A DNA stretch of 31,896 nt from the NCBI GenBank assembly GCA_937920005.1, contig CALETF010000080.1:1-31896 (forward strand), written 5' to 3'. Origin of the DNA: an uncultured Candidatus Altimarinota bacterium (lineage in GTDB: Bacteria > Patescibacteriota > Gracilibacteria > BD1-5 > JAGOOR01). Within the stretch, counting starts at the first letter, position 1. Every line of letters starts with the position of its first letter. Below are positions 1 through 8,772 of this stretch, piece after piece. A program made the translations under genes and the position numbers. The notes below the pieces were generated by a model, which was given only the letters and a program-made list of their open reading frames with translations, had not been told where the DNA came from and did no database searches.

Positions 1-87
1 CCAAAAGCCATTCTCATTTTTCATATGTCAGATACCTGCTCCTGCTATTGTGCTGATAACAACAAAAGGTATAAGTGGAAATATCAT
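1..87 (-). CDS. Partial membrane protein (N-terminus only)
   Basis: The window holds the first 29 codons; the rest lies beyond the left edge. The start ATG sits 11 bases downstream of the alaS stop, on the same strand, so it is probably co-transcribed with alaS. Residues 2-20 form a hydrophobic segment (IFPLIPFVVISTIAGAGI) that looks like a signal anchor or first transmembrane helix. The glycine before HMKNENGFW is a TGA codon, so a standard-code annotation would call a 19-residue peptide. No family can be recognised from so little sequence. Confidence 0.45.
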
Positions 88-98
88 ATTCTATAGAA

Positions 99-1946
99 TT
101 ATTGTAGTACTGCCTTAATCCTCCTCACTCCCGCACTGCTTGCTTCTTCTTTTTGGATTTTAAATGTTCCCATCTTTGATGATTCCTCCACGTGAGGCCC
201 TCCACAAAGTTCCTCAGAATAGGTCACACCATCATCCCCTACCATCTTATACACTTTGACTGTTTCGGGATATTTTTCCCAGAAAGCACCGAGGACACCA
301 CGAGCTTTTGCATTGTCTTTTGGTTCTTCTGTCATAGTGACTGTAAGATGCGCTTTTAATGCTCCGTTTACATAGTCTTCAACAGCCTTGATTTGTTCTG
401 GAGTCATCTTTTCTGGATGAGTAAAATCAAAACGAAGTCGCTCAGGTGTAATATTTGAACCAGCTTGCATCACATGTTCCCCAAGTACTTTTCGGAGACC
501 AGCAAGCATGAGGTGACACGCTGTGTGGAGAGAAATCGTGACATCGCTATGATCTGCAAGTCCACCCTTGAACATACCAGCCGAAGCTGTACGGGAGAGG
601 TCTGCATGAGCCTTCTCTGCCTCATCAAATTCACTTTTTATTCGATCTTCTTCAATTGGAATATCTCGTTCATTCGATATACGTCGTAATTCTTCCAACG
701 ACATTTCAAATGGGAGTCAGTATGTCTCAAAGATATAATAAAGATCTTTTCATGAGATATCTGAATGCTCATGACTTGGGTTCTGCTCTCATACATTTTT
801 AACTTCGGTTCTATTGATGATGAATTTGTTGAATAATTTTTCTAATTCTTTAAATCATTGTTTGACAGTTTTTTGAAACTGTGTTTCTTCACGACTTATT
901 TCATCGATAATGACTGTTTCATTGTTTTTCACAGATTCGTACACATCCTGATAGATATGGATAAAATCACGAGCGACTTGGGCGAGACAAGCATCTTCAT
1001 GTCCCATTTTGTGTGCTTCACGGATAGCTCGACGGATAAGTCGACGGAGGACATAACCACGATCAGTATTACTTGGTTTGACTCCATCGGCAATCATATG
1101 CACAGCAGTACGGAGATGATCAGCGATGATACGAGCTCCTCGTTCGTTGTAATTATTTTCACCAACAATCCGGTTGATATGTTCGAGTGTATTGACGAAG
1201 AAATCTGTATCGTAAGTTGTTTTTTTGCCATTAATAACTGCGAGAGTTCGCTCGAGCCCCATACCAGTATCGACATTCTGTGCTGGGAGATTTTCGAGTG
1301 TTCCGTCAGCTTTTTTATTGAACTGCATAAAGACATTATTCCAAATCTCCATCCATTCTTTTGAGTGAGTACCTTTATTTCCTTGTGGTTCCCCTTCCCC
1401 TACCCAATAAAATATCTCTGTATCAGGACCACATGGACCCGTCGGACCAGCTGCCCACCAATTATCCTCTGCTGGGAGGTATGCTATACGCTCGCGAGGA
1501 ACGCCGAGGCTTACCCAGATATCAGCACTTTCTTCATCACGTGGAGCATTTGCATCACCTTCAAAGACTGTTACAGAAATCATCTTTGGATCGAGTCCGA
1601 GCCAATCAAGTGATGTCAGGAATTCCCAACTCATCTCGATAGAACCACGCTTGAAATAATCACCCAGAGACCAATTCCCAAGCATCTCAAAAAATGTATG
1701 ATGTGTATCATCGCCGACATCATCTATATCACCTGTTCGTACACACTTTTGTACATCTGCGAGACGAGTTCCCATCGGATGTTTTTCGCCAAGAAGATAT
1801 GGAACAAGAGGTTGCATACCTGCTGTATTGAAGAGAACAGAAGCGTCATTTTCAGGGACGAGAGGAGCTGATGGGATGATAGCGTGATTTTTTGAACGGA
1901 AAAAATCGAGATACTTCTGACGAAGTTGTGAAGATGAGATTTGCAT
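99..1946 (-). CDS. alaS: Alanyl-tRNA synthetase, short form without C-Ala domain
   Basis: Charges tRNA-Ala with alanine and edits mischarged Ser/Gly. The class II catalytic core comes first (LRQKYLDFFRSKNH, NTAGMQPLVPYLLG, DVGDDTHHTFFEMLGNWS, DTGMGLERTLAV), then the tRNA-recognition region (DHLRTAVHMIADGVKPSN, GYVLRRLIRRAIREAH) and the editing domain with zinc motifs HTACH and CGGPH. The protein is 615 residues and stops right after the editing domain (AGVRRIKAVLQ). Usual bacterial AlaRS is about 870 residues, so the coiled coil/DHHA1 C-Ala domain is absent. Four in-frame TGAs lie between about 705 and 857, including the glycines of ISGKD and TYGLP, which are conserved. The start is set at the MQISSSQLRQ methionine, where family homology begins; a methionine nine codons upstream (1973) is possible. 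Confidence 0.95.
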
Positions 1947-2035
1947 GAGCTGTACTGTATGATTTTTCCTCATGTTTTCAAGGTTTTTTATAAAGCAGAG
2001 ATTGCAATTCGAAGAAAAAACGAGAAACTCTGGCC

Positions 2036-2476
2036 ATGCTCTACACCGTGCACACAGATGGATGATCACGAGGAAACCCTGGTCCTAGCGGATGCGCTTT
2101 TGTTGTGAGCCAAGGGAGCAAAGTCGTAGAAACTGGTAAATTTTTCCTCGGCACGACGACCAACAATCAAGCTGAATACATGGGTGCCATTCTCGGACTC
2201 GAAGCTGTAAAAAAACTCTGAGGTACAGAAGCCCATCTCGTGATGGATAGTGAACTCGTCATCAAACAACTCCAGTGAATCTACAAAGTCAAAGACGCAG
2301 GTATGAAAATACTCAATCAAAAAGCAAAAACAGTGATAGCTGGTTTTAAAAAGGTTACATTTACTTCGGTTCTGAGAGAGAAGAACAAACACGCAGACCA
2401 ACTCGTCAATGAAGCTATTGATGCCGAATTCCCTCTCCATAAAATGGATGAATCTCTCCAAGTCTCTCTCTGGTAA
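2036..2476 (+). CDS. rnhA: Ribonuclease HI (UGA-Gly recoded)
   Basis: Cleaves the RNA strand of RNA-DNA hybrids. The 146-residue product is only readable with TGA as Gly. It starts MLYTVHTDGGSRGNPGPSG, where the second Gly of the DGG motif is TGA at 2063-2065. Catalytic acidic residues are visible: Asp of HTDGG, Glu of NNQAEYMGAI, Asp of VMDSELVIKQL and the later Asp of KNKHADQLVNEA. Two further TGAs encode Gly after VKKL and after KQLQ. The gene diverges from alaS across an 89-base gap and is followed 3 bases later by the ftsB-like gene. In the standard code it would fall into short fragments and be missed. Confidence 0.93.
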
Positions 2477-2479
2477 ATT

Positions 2480-2860
2480 ATGTCAAAACGCTATATATTC
2501 ATCTTCATGGTTTTCTTCTTGGCGTTTCTCGTCATACAGTTTATCATAACCGGATATCGCAATTCCCAGCGTGCGGAAACGCTTCGCATTCGTGAAAATG
2601 AAATCATCCGTGACGAGATAGAGATAGCACGACTCACGGCTCGAGCAAAGTGGGGCGATACACCAGCAGCACGGGTCTACCTCAAAAAACTCCACAACGA
2701 TGTGAAACTCCCTGGAGAACGTGTGATGGTTCTCGTACCAAAAATCATGTCAGGAGAATACTCTGTGAATAGCGCTATCAATGAAGCAAAAAAAGAAGAA
2801 AGAATCAATCAAGAACTCACTATCCCAGAAAAGTGGAACAAACTCCTGTTTGGAAATTAA
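2480..2860 (+). CDS. Septum formation initiator (FtsB/DivIC-like)
   Basis: A 126-residue bitopic membrane protein with a short cytoplasmic N-terminus (MSKRY), a transmembrane helix at about residues 5-25 (IFIFMVFFLAFLVIQFIITG), then a charged stretch likely to form a coiled coil (about 30-60). A PGERVMVLVP segment follows, resembling the KPGE motif of FtsB/DivIC. In the divisome such proteins pair with FtsL to activate septal peptidoglycan synthesis; an FtsL-like gene lies at 11594. It starts 3 bases after the rnhA stop, so the two are probably co-transcribed. Its TAA ends directly against the convergent comM stop. The family call rests on topology plus this short motif, so the exact subfamily is uncertain. 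Confidence 0.7.
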   Translation: MSKRYIFIFMVFFLAFLVIQFIITGYRNSQRAETLRIRENEIIRDEIEIARLTARAKWGDTPAARVYLKKLHNDVKLPGERVMVLVPKIMSGEYSVNSAINEAKKEERINQELTIPEKWNKLLFGN

Positions 2861-4387
2861 TTATTTTGTTTTTTCACGATATCCAAGGGCTTCTGTGATA
2901 TGCTCGCTTTTTATCATATCTGAATCAGCGAGATCTGCTATAGTACGAGCGAGCTTGAGTGTACGATAGTAGGCACGGGTAGAGAGTTCCAGTCTCTGTA
3001 CAGCCTTTTGGAGGAGTTCATTTTCTGCTGGTCACAGAGCACAAAAAGTATCAATGTCCTTGTTACTCATCTCAGCATTTGAAGTCTTCCCTGCTTCTCG
3101 CAGACGCAGGAGCTGTTTTTCTCGAGCACGAATAACTTGTTCGCGATATTCAGCAGAAGTAGGAGCTGGCACTCATTTTGCAGCTATCTCATCGACATTA
3201 ACTCGTGGAACATGGATAAATATATCGACACGGTCAAGAAGAGGTCATGAGAGCCGAGAACGATATCGATCTATCTGAAATGGCTGACAAGTACACTTCT
3301 TCACTGGATCACCCATAAATCCACACGGGCATGGATTCATGGCACCAACGAGCATAAATCGTGCTGGATAGATACAGCTACTCTGCACACGGTTCACGCT
3401 AATAATCCCATCCTCGAGTGGTTGTCTCAGCGTTTCGAGAACTGTCTGTGGAAACTCGAGCATCTCATCGAGGAAGAGGACTCACTTATGCGCGAGAGAT
3501 ATTTCTCCCGGTTTTGAATCACGACCGCCTCCGATAATCGAAATAGCAGAAGCAGTATGATGAATACGTCGAAATGGCCTCTCTGTAATCAGAGGATGTT
3601 CTTTTGAGAGTTTTCCTGCAACAGAATAAATCTTACTCACCTCAACAATCTCCTCGTACACCATCGGAGGCAAAATAGTTCAGAGAGCTTTTGAGAGCAT
3701 AGTCTTCCCTGATCATGGTGGTCATTCCATGAGGATATTATGGCCTCCAGCAGCCGCAATCAGGAGCGCACGTTTGGCATATTGCTGACCAACAATCTGA
3801 GCGAAATCGACAAGCTCATGTGGGCTATGTGATGTGATATCTGCAATCGATGAAGCAGGTTGAATCACGACAGGGAGAGATCCTGAGAGCATGCGAACTA
3901 TTTCTGCAATATTCTTTGCAGACACGATATCCACTCCAGGAATCAGAGCAGCCTCAATAGCATTTTCTTCTGGGACTATGACACGTTTATATCATTTTTC
4001 TTTCGCAAAAATCACGGTTGGTAAAACAGCCTGAACAGGACGGACAAGACCGTCGAGGGCGAGTTCTCCAACGACGAGTGTTTCGTCCAATATCTTCTGG
4101 TCTATTTTGCATTCTTCGAGCAAGATGCCAAGAGCAATAGGGAGATCAAAACTTGGACCAGTTTTTTTGATATCAGCAGGGGCGAGATTCACCGTAATCT
4201 TTGTTCGCGGAAATGGGAGATCAGAATTTTTGATAGCGCTTCGGACACGTTCACGACTTTCCTGAATAGCTGTATCAGGAAGTCCTACAATAATAAAAGC
4301 TGGCATGCCGTTGTGGATATCCACTTCGACTTCTACCAGCTGTCCATCAAGTCCTGAGACAACAACAGAATATACTTTTGCAATCAT
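2861..4387 (-). CDS. comM: ComM/YifB family Mg-chelatase-like AAA+ ATPase
   Basis: A 508-residue YifB/ComM protein, a hexameric helicase-like ATPase that in transformable bacteria promotes branch migration of incoming DNA. The N-terminal ChlI-like domain is plain (MIAKVYSVVVSGLDGQ, GLPDTAIQESRERVRSAI, NLAPADIKKTGPSFDLPIAL). The AAA+ core has Walker A GPPGSGKT, Walker B VLFLDE, a zinc-type cluster NPCPCGFMGDP...CTC and the sensor region LSGPLLDRVDIF. The C-terminal Mg-chelatase domain ends YYRTLKLARTIADL...GYREKTK. Eight in-frame TGAs were counted, two of them in Walker A and one just before Walker B. It converges on the ftsB-like gene with no gap. There is no Shine-Dalgarno sequence before the ATG. 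Confidence 0.95.
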
Positions 4388-4428
4388 AGAAACATTTTAG
4401 AGTTTTCTCATGATTGTAAAACGATAAA

Positions 4429-5265
4429 TTATGCAGCAAGTGCCAATTCCTCTTCTCAAGTATCACGAGTTACTTCTAAATAAGAATCAACCAATTTCTG
4501 TGCATGAGCCATATCACGAATGATGAAATCTTTTTTCTGTAACTCAATAATACGACTCATATTTTGTGCTACCTGTTCTGAATTGAACACTATACCAGAA
4601 AGCGCCTTCTCAAGCATCATAATATTGGTACCTATTCTGATTCACTCAGCAAATTCTTGTTTACCACCAGTATTGCCCTCGAGAGTCATTCTCAAAAATC
4701 ATCCCACAGTCGATCGACCAGATTTTTCGCCAAGAGCCTCAAACAAACGAATACCCTGCGGAACTATTTTTGCATCATAGCCACTCTCCGTGTCTCCTAT
4801 TTTTCGTTGGGTTGCATACTGAGTCAGAGCTTCTATACCAGAAACTTCTCAAAAAGAAGCATCAATACCAAGTGACCGAAAAACAAGAGTTTTTCTCTCA
4901 TCAGTCATAGTATCCCAACCTGGGACATCTATCTTTCACCATCTTCTCTCATGAGCATTATGAAATCCCTCGTGAACGACCACTTCACGTTGATAATCCT
5001 CACCTATAGTTTGCAATCAAACATATGACACACCACTGACTCCTCTTTTTTTGTACCCTCACACACCTTGTGGAGTCAATATATAGACAACTTTGTCAGG
5101 CGTTTTTGCAGCTTCTCGGATAGCAGCTTCTGCTTTTTTCGGTTGACCTATTTTTCTAAAAAATTCTGCCGTTTCATGTGGACTCACGCCATCTTCAAAA
5201 CGTGGCATTTCGAACTTATCCACGAAGCTCATTCATTCAGTTAAATCTTTTAATACAGCATTCAT
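4429..5265 (-). CDS. Unknown protein with HExxH motif (possible metallopeptidase)
   Basis: A 278-residue protein found only by reading TGA as Gly. Residues 95-105 read VVVHEGFHNAH, so His98, Glu99 and His102 form an HExxH zinc-peptidase-type motif, and a third ligand could be His105 or a downstream acidic residue. No signal peptide or membrane segment is visible, so it looks cytoplasmic. The region before the motif is mixed alpha/beta (DKVVYILTPQGVGGYKKRG); the C-terminal half is helical (SGYDAKIVPQGIRLFEALGEK). It ends TGEEELALAA with TAA, 41 bases before comM. An extended -10 promoter and a hairpin lie just upstream. I recognise no family. A toxin-like or phage-type metalloprotein is possible but not shown. 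Confidence 0.7.
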
Positions 5266-5268
5266 AGA

Positions 5269-5287
5269 GTAAGAAAAATATTCTTAC
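5269..5287. repeat. 7-bp inverted repeat in the 5' leader of the HExxH gene
   Basis: GTAAGAA, five bases, then TTCTTAC, lying between the putative promoter (5294-5320) and the start codon (5265) of the HExxH gene. The position suits an operator or an mRNA hairpin that masks translation initiation. No family is recognised. Confidence 0.5.
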
Positions 5288-5293
5288 CTTTTA

Positions 5294-5320
5294 ATTGTAG
5301 CAATTTTTATTTTTTGACAA
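5294..5320 (-). promoter_or_regulatory. Candidate extended -10 promoter for the HExxH gene
   Basis: On the minus strand TTGTCA is followed after 15 bases by TACAAT, which is preceded by TGC, making an extended -10 element (TGCTACAAT). The -10 is about 29 bases upstream of the ATG at 5265. The spacer is short for a sigma-70 promoter but the TG extension can compensate. This is by sequence resemblance only. Confidence 0.4.
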
Positions 5321-5341
5321 GTAAATATTATATTTTATTCA

Positions 5342-5542
5342 CTAAATCCATCCGAGTGAATAGAGAGCGCCGAAAACAATAAATACTATGCCAAGAAGTT
5401 TCAATGCTGTGACTGTCCCACCGATGCCAAAAAATTTCTCAGCCCATACCCAAGAACCCACGAATTCATAAGTAGGACGAATATACTTGAGAATAACGAT
5501 ACCGAGACCAATCACCAAGAGACCAAGAAAAAAATCTGCCAT
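5342..5542 (-). CDS. Small two-helix membrane protein
   Basis: A 66-residue protein with two hydrophobic helices (about residues 2-20, ADFFLGLLVIGLGIVIL, and about 46-66, TALKLLGIVFIVFGALYSLGWI) joined by a loop with aromatic residues (YEFVGSWVWAEKFFG). It begins 9 bases after the stop of the response regulator on the same strand, so the two probably form an operon. It ends in TAG. Function is unknown; the composition is typical of small inner-membrane proteins of CPR bacteria. Confidence 0.65.
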   Translation of the reverse strand: MADFFLGLLVIGLGIVILKYIRPTYEFVGSWVWAEKFFGIGGTVTALKLLGIVFIVFGALYSLGWI

Positions 5543-5551
5543 AAAGAGAAA

Positions 5552-6220
5552 TTAAAAAGATTTATAACCAATACCACGAACAGTGAGGATAACATCATCT
5601 CCAACTTTGTGACGGATATTTTTTATATGCGTATCGATGGTTCTATCGTAGAGGAAATTCGCATACCCCATAATCTCTCGCATGAGATCATCTCGAGAAA
5701 CGACTTTCCCCTCTCGAGCAATGATATATTTGAGGAGTTGAAATTCTGATTTTGTGAGGAGTGATTCTTTGTTTCATCGTATCACTCTGAGCTCTGATTC
5801 GATGAGGCGGAGGTCGCGATAAATGAGTCATTCCTTGCTTGGCTGAGAAGTACCACGGCGAAGAACCGCTTTAATACGCATAACTACCTCCTTAGGACTA
5901 AATGGTTTACCAATATAGTCATCTGCTTCAAATTCAAACGAAGTGCTGATATTATTTTGATCATCACGGGCAGAGAGCATCAATACAGGAACGCTTGACT
6001 CAGAGCGAAGCTCACGGAGGATGCTGAGACCATCTTGTCACGGGAGATTTATATCGAGGATGACCGCGTCTGGTTGTACTTCACGAAATGCAGCCAAAGC
6101 CTGATCACCACGCATGCATGTATGGACATCAAATTCTGATTCTCGGAGATAGAGAATCAGAGAATCCACGATTCACTGATCATCGTCGATGAGAAGAATA
6201 GATATTTTTTTCGGAGACAT
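5552..6220 (-). CDS. OmpR/PhoB-family response regulator
   Basis: A 222-residue two-component regulator. The receiver domain (about 1-120) shows the acidic pocket LLIDDDQ, the phospho-acceptor Asp in VILDINLPGQDG, the conserved Ser of VLMLSARDD and Lys of DDYIGKPFS. The C-terminal winged helix (about 130-222) has LTKSEFQLLKYII, VVSRDDLMREI, DRTIDTHIKNIRHKVGD and ends VRGIGYKSF, as in PhoB/OmpR. TGA encodes Gly in LPGQDG and at three other places at least. No histidine kinase is in the window, so it is an orphan here. It diverges from glmS across a 106-base gap. The start is set at MSPKK because a longer reading would run into the glmS promoter. Confidence 0.93.
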
Positions 6221-6300
6221 ACGTGCCAGTATATAAAAAGAGTATCGAAGCACAAGATTCTCACTTTTTAAAAATACCCTAGAATTTCCAAAATCGGTCA

Positions 6301-6306
6301 TATAAT
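6301..6306 (+). promoter_or_regulatory. Candidate -10 element of glmS
   Basis: A perfect TATAAT lies 20 bases before the glmS ATG, in the gap between glmS and the divergent response regulator gene. The expected -35 region (about 6278-6283) is not a good match to TTGACA, and there is no Shine-Dalgarno sequence between the -10 and the ATG, so the transcript would have a very short leader. Confidence 0.45.
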
Positions 6307-6326
6307 AGGCCAATAATATCAAAACT

Positions 6327-8138
6327 ATGTGCTGAATCGTCGCCACCATTGGCAAAAATAACCCAGAACCGCTCCTCTATCAGGGACTCAAAAATCTCGA
6401 ATACCGAGGCTACGACTCTGCTGGTTTTGTGACAATAGAAGAAAATAAAACAGTACGGCTCGTTCGTGAAATAGGAGAAGTCAGTCATCTCCTCCCTCAT
6501 ATTAATCAAGATTCATCGGCATGTGTCGGTATAGGACATACTCGCTGGGCAACTCACGGAGGCGTAACACGAGAAAATACTCATCCTCATCACTCGATGA
6601 ATCAGGAAATCTATCTGGTTCACAATGGTATTATTGAAAACTATAAAATCCTCGCAGAAAAACTCGCCAAAGCAGGATATACATTTTATGGTCAGACAGA
6701 CAGCGAAGTCCTCGCAAACCTGATTGAGTACTGTCTTAAAAGCACACACGACATAAAAAAAGCTATCCTCCTCGCACTCTCTCAAGTTACAGGAACATAT
6801 GGTCTCGCCATCGTCGCACCATCAGATCCAGGACATCTCTATGCTGTTCGTCGCGGGTCTCCACTTATGATCAGCACCATAGAAAATGGTATCATGGTAG
6901 CCAGCGATCCACACGCATTTCCAGAGTGAGATCCAACCGTTATACCAATGGAAGATGGGGAACTCGCAACTCTCACTGCTGATGGAAACTATACTCTCGA
7001 ATCAGTGAGCGGAGAAATCGTGACACGAGAAGCACAAAAATTAGAAATCTTTCAAGACACAAGTGATTCAAGCAAATACGAACACGCGATGCTCGCTGAG
7101 ATCATGGAGCAACCAGAAGTGATTGAAAATACCATTCGTGGACGAATCAATTTTGAAACCGAACAAGTCACACTCTGAGGCATCAAGACTATCATGCCAG
7201 AATTGCTGACCAAAAAAGAAATTATTATCGTCGCCTGTGGAACCAGTTATTACGCAGGTTTAGTTGGTAAAAATTTCCTCCAAGAAATTGGCGGTATCCC
7301 TTGCCGAGTAGAAATAGCGAGCGAATTCCGCTACGGAAAACAATTCTGGAACAAGGATACAGCTCTGCTCGTCATATCTCAATCAGGCGAAACAGCAGAC
7401 ACTCTTGCGGCTCTCCGAGAAGCAAAACACAGAGGTATCCTCACACTCGGTATTGTAAATGTTCCTGGTTCTACCATTGCACAAGAAACCGATGCAGGGA
7501 TTTTTACACACGCAGGAAAAGAAGTTGGCGTCGCTTCGACAAAAGCGTTTACCGCACAAATCACAGCGCTCCTCATGATGGCACTCGCGATTGGTGAAAG
7601 AAAAGAACTCGATGTCCTGACAAAATCTCGCATACTCAAAGCATTCCGAAAAATACCAGAAAGTATTCGCACCATTGTCAGTAACACAGCAAATATCAAA
7701 ACCCTTGCCGATACTCTCGCTCAGTATGAACACTGTTTTTTTCTCGGTCGATACTACCAAGCACCTATTGCGCTCGAGGGTTCTCTCAAGCTCAAAGAAA
7801 TAACCTATATCCACTCAGAAGCCTATCCAGCAGGCGAACTCAAACATGGTCCTCTCGCACTCATCGATGAGAAACACCCAAGCATAGTATTGAATCCAAC
7901 AGACGCATTGTATGACAAAACTGCTTCCGCTATTCACGAAGTCGAAGCACGAAAATGACTCGTATACACTATTGGAAATGAACAAACTGCGACCATACAA
8001 ATACCAGAAACAATGGATATACTCTACCCTTTCCTCACCGTTGTTCCTTGCCAGCTTCTTGCCTACTACACAGCACTCAAACTCGGACGCTCTATCGACA
8101 AGCCTCGTAATCTCGCAAAAAGCGTCACAGTAGAATAA
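6327..8138 (+). CDS. glmS: Glutamine-fructose-6-phosphate aminotransferase (GlmS)
   Basis: Makes glucosamine-6-phosphate from fructose-6-phosphate and glutamine, the first step toward UDP-GlcNAc and peptidoglycan. The 603-residue protein starts Met-Cys-Gly-Ile-Val: Cys2 is the glutaminase nucleophile and Gly3 is TGA at 6333-6335. The glutaminase domain shows LEYRGYDSAGF, GHTRWATHGGVT and HNGIIENY. Two SIS domains follow (VACGTSYYAGLVGKNF, SQSGETADTLAALREAK, EVGVASTKAFTAQI, HSEAYPAGELKHGPLALID), and it ends DKPRNLAKSVTVE, the canonical C-terminus. Other in-frame TGAs are at 6927, 7176 and 7956. It heads a plus-strand run with ruvA 26 bases downstream. No glmS ribozyme is visible in the short leader. 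Confidence 0.97.
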
Positions 8139-8164
8139 TCCAAAAAAACTCTTATAGTGCATCT

Positions 8165-8770
8165 ATGATTTCTCTTCTTATTGGTACACTCGAACTCATC
8201 GATGGCAGTGATATCACTCTCCTCACAAACGGAGTTGGCTACACAGTGACAGTACAATGAAAAACTATTGGACTGAAAAGTCTCGGCGATACGATGAAGC
8301 TCTGGATCTACCACCACCAAACAGAAGCTGGTTCACGTCTCATTGGGTTTGATACCATGGAAGATAAGAAAATATTTAGCAAACTCCTCTCCGTCAATGG
8401 GCTCGGTCCAAAAGGAGCCCTTTCGCTCCTCGAGCTGGGACAAAATGAAGTCATGCAAGCTATCGCGAGTGGAGACTCAAAACGTCTCACGAAAGCAAGT
8501 GGTATCGGTCCAAAACTCGCAAGTAAAATCATCGTGGAACTCCGTGGATCGCTCGATACAGAAACGCTCCAAAACATCACAGAAGTAAACAAAAAAAATC
8601 AAAAAACAGGAAAAGTATATTCAGAGATCGATCAATCCATCATCACATCTCTCGTAGGAATGTGATATGACAAAAAAGCCGTAGAAGCCCTCATAGAACA
8701 AATACCAACCAACCTCACTGGTGTCGGCGACAGAACAGTCTGGTGTATACGCAATCTCCATCATAGATAG
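8165..8770 (+). CDS. ruvA: Holliday junction DNA helicase subunit RuvA
   Basis: Binds four-way junctions and loads the RuvB motor. The protein has 201 residues, the normal length. An N-terminal OB-fold (MISLLIGTLELIDGSDITL...GVGYTVTV, HHQTEAGSRLIGF) is followed by tandem helix-hairpin-helix motifs (LLSVNGLGPKGALSLL and KASGIGPKLASKIIVEL), a linker rich in Lys/Asn/Gln, and a short C-terminal RuvB-binding domain (YDKKAVEALIEQIP). TGA encodes Gly at 8258 and 8663. It ends in TAG, 2 bases before the next gene. RuvB is not in the window. Confidence 0.95.
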
Positions 8771-8772
8771 AT

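Noticed and set aside
99..2069. alaS, comM, glmS and others as strings of pseudogene fragments or frameshifts
   Set aside because: All breaks are in-frame TGAs, and those in conserved motifs fall on glycines; with UGA as Gly each is a single intact gene of expected order.
6221..6326. glmS ribozyme or other riboswitch in the glmS leader
   Set aside because: The leader after the TATAAT is about 15 bases long and has no room for a structured RNA.
6173..6355. Longer start for the response regulator upstream of 6220
   Set aside because: It would run into the glmS start on the other strand and add residues before the canonical receiver N-terminus.
7379..7814. Two long minus-strand ORFs inside glmS
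   Set aside because: They are shadows of the glmS reading frame and show no recognisable protein features.
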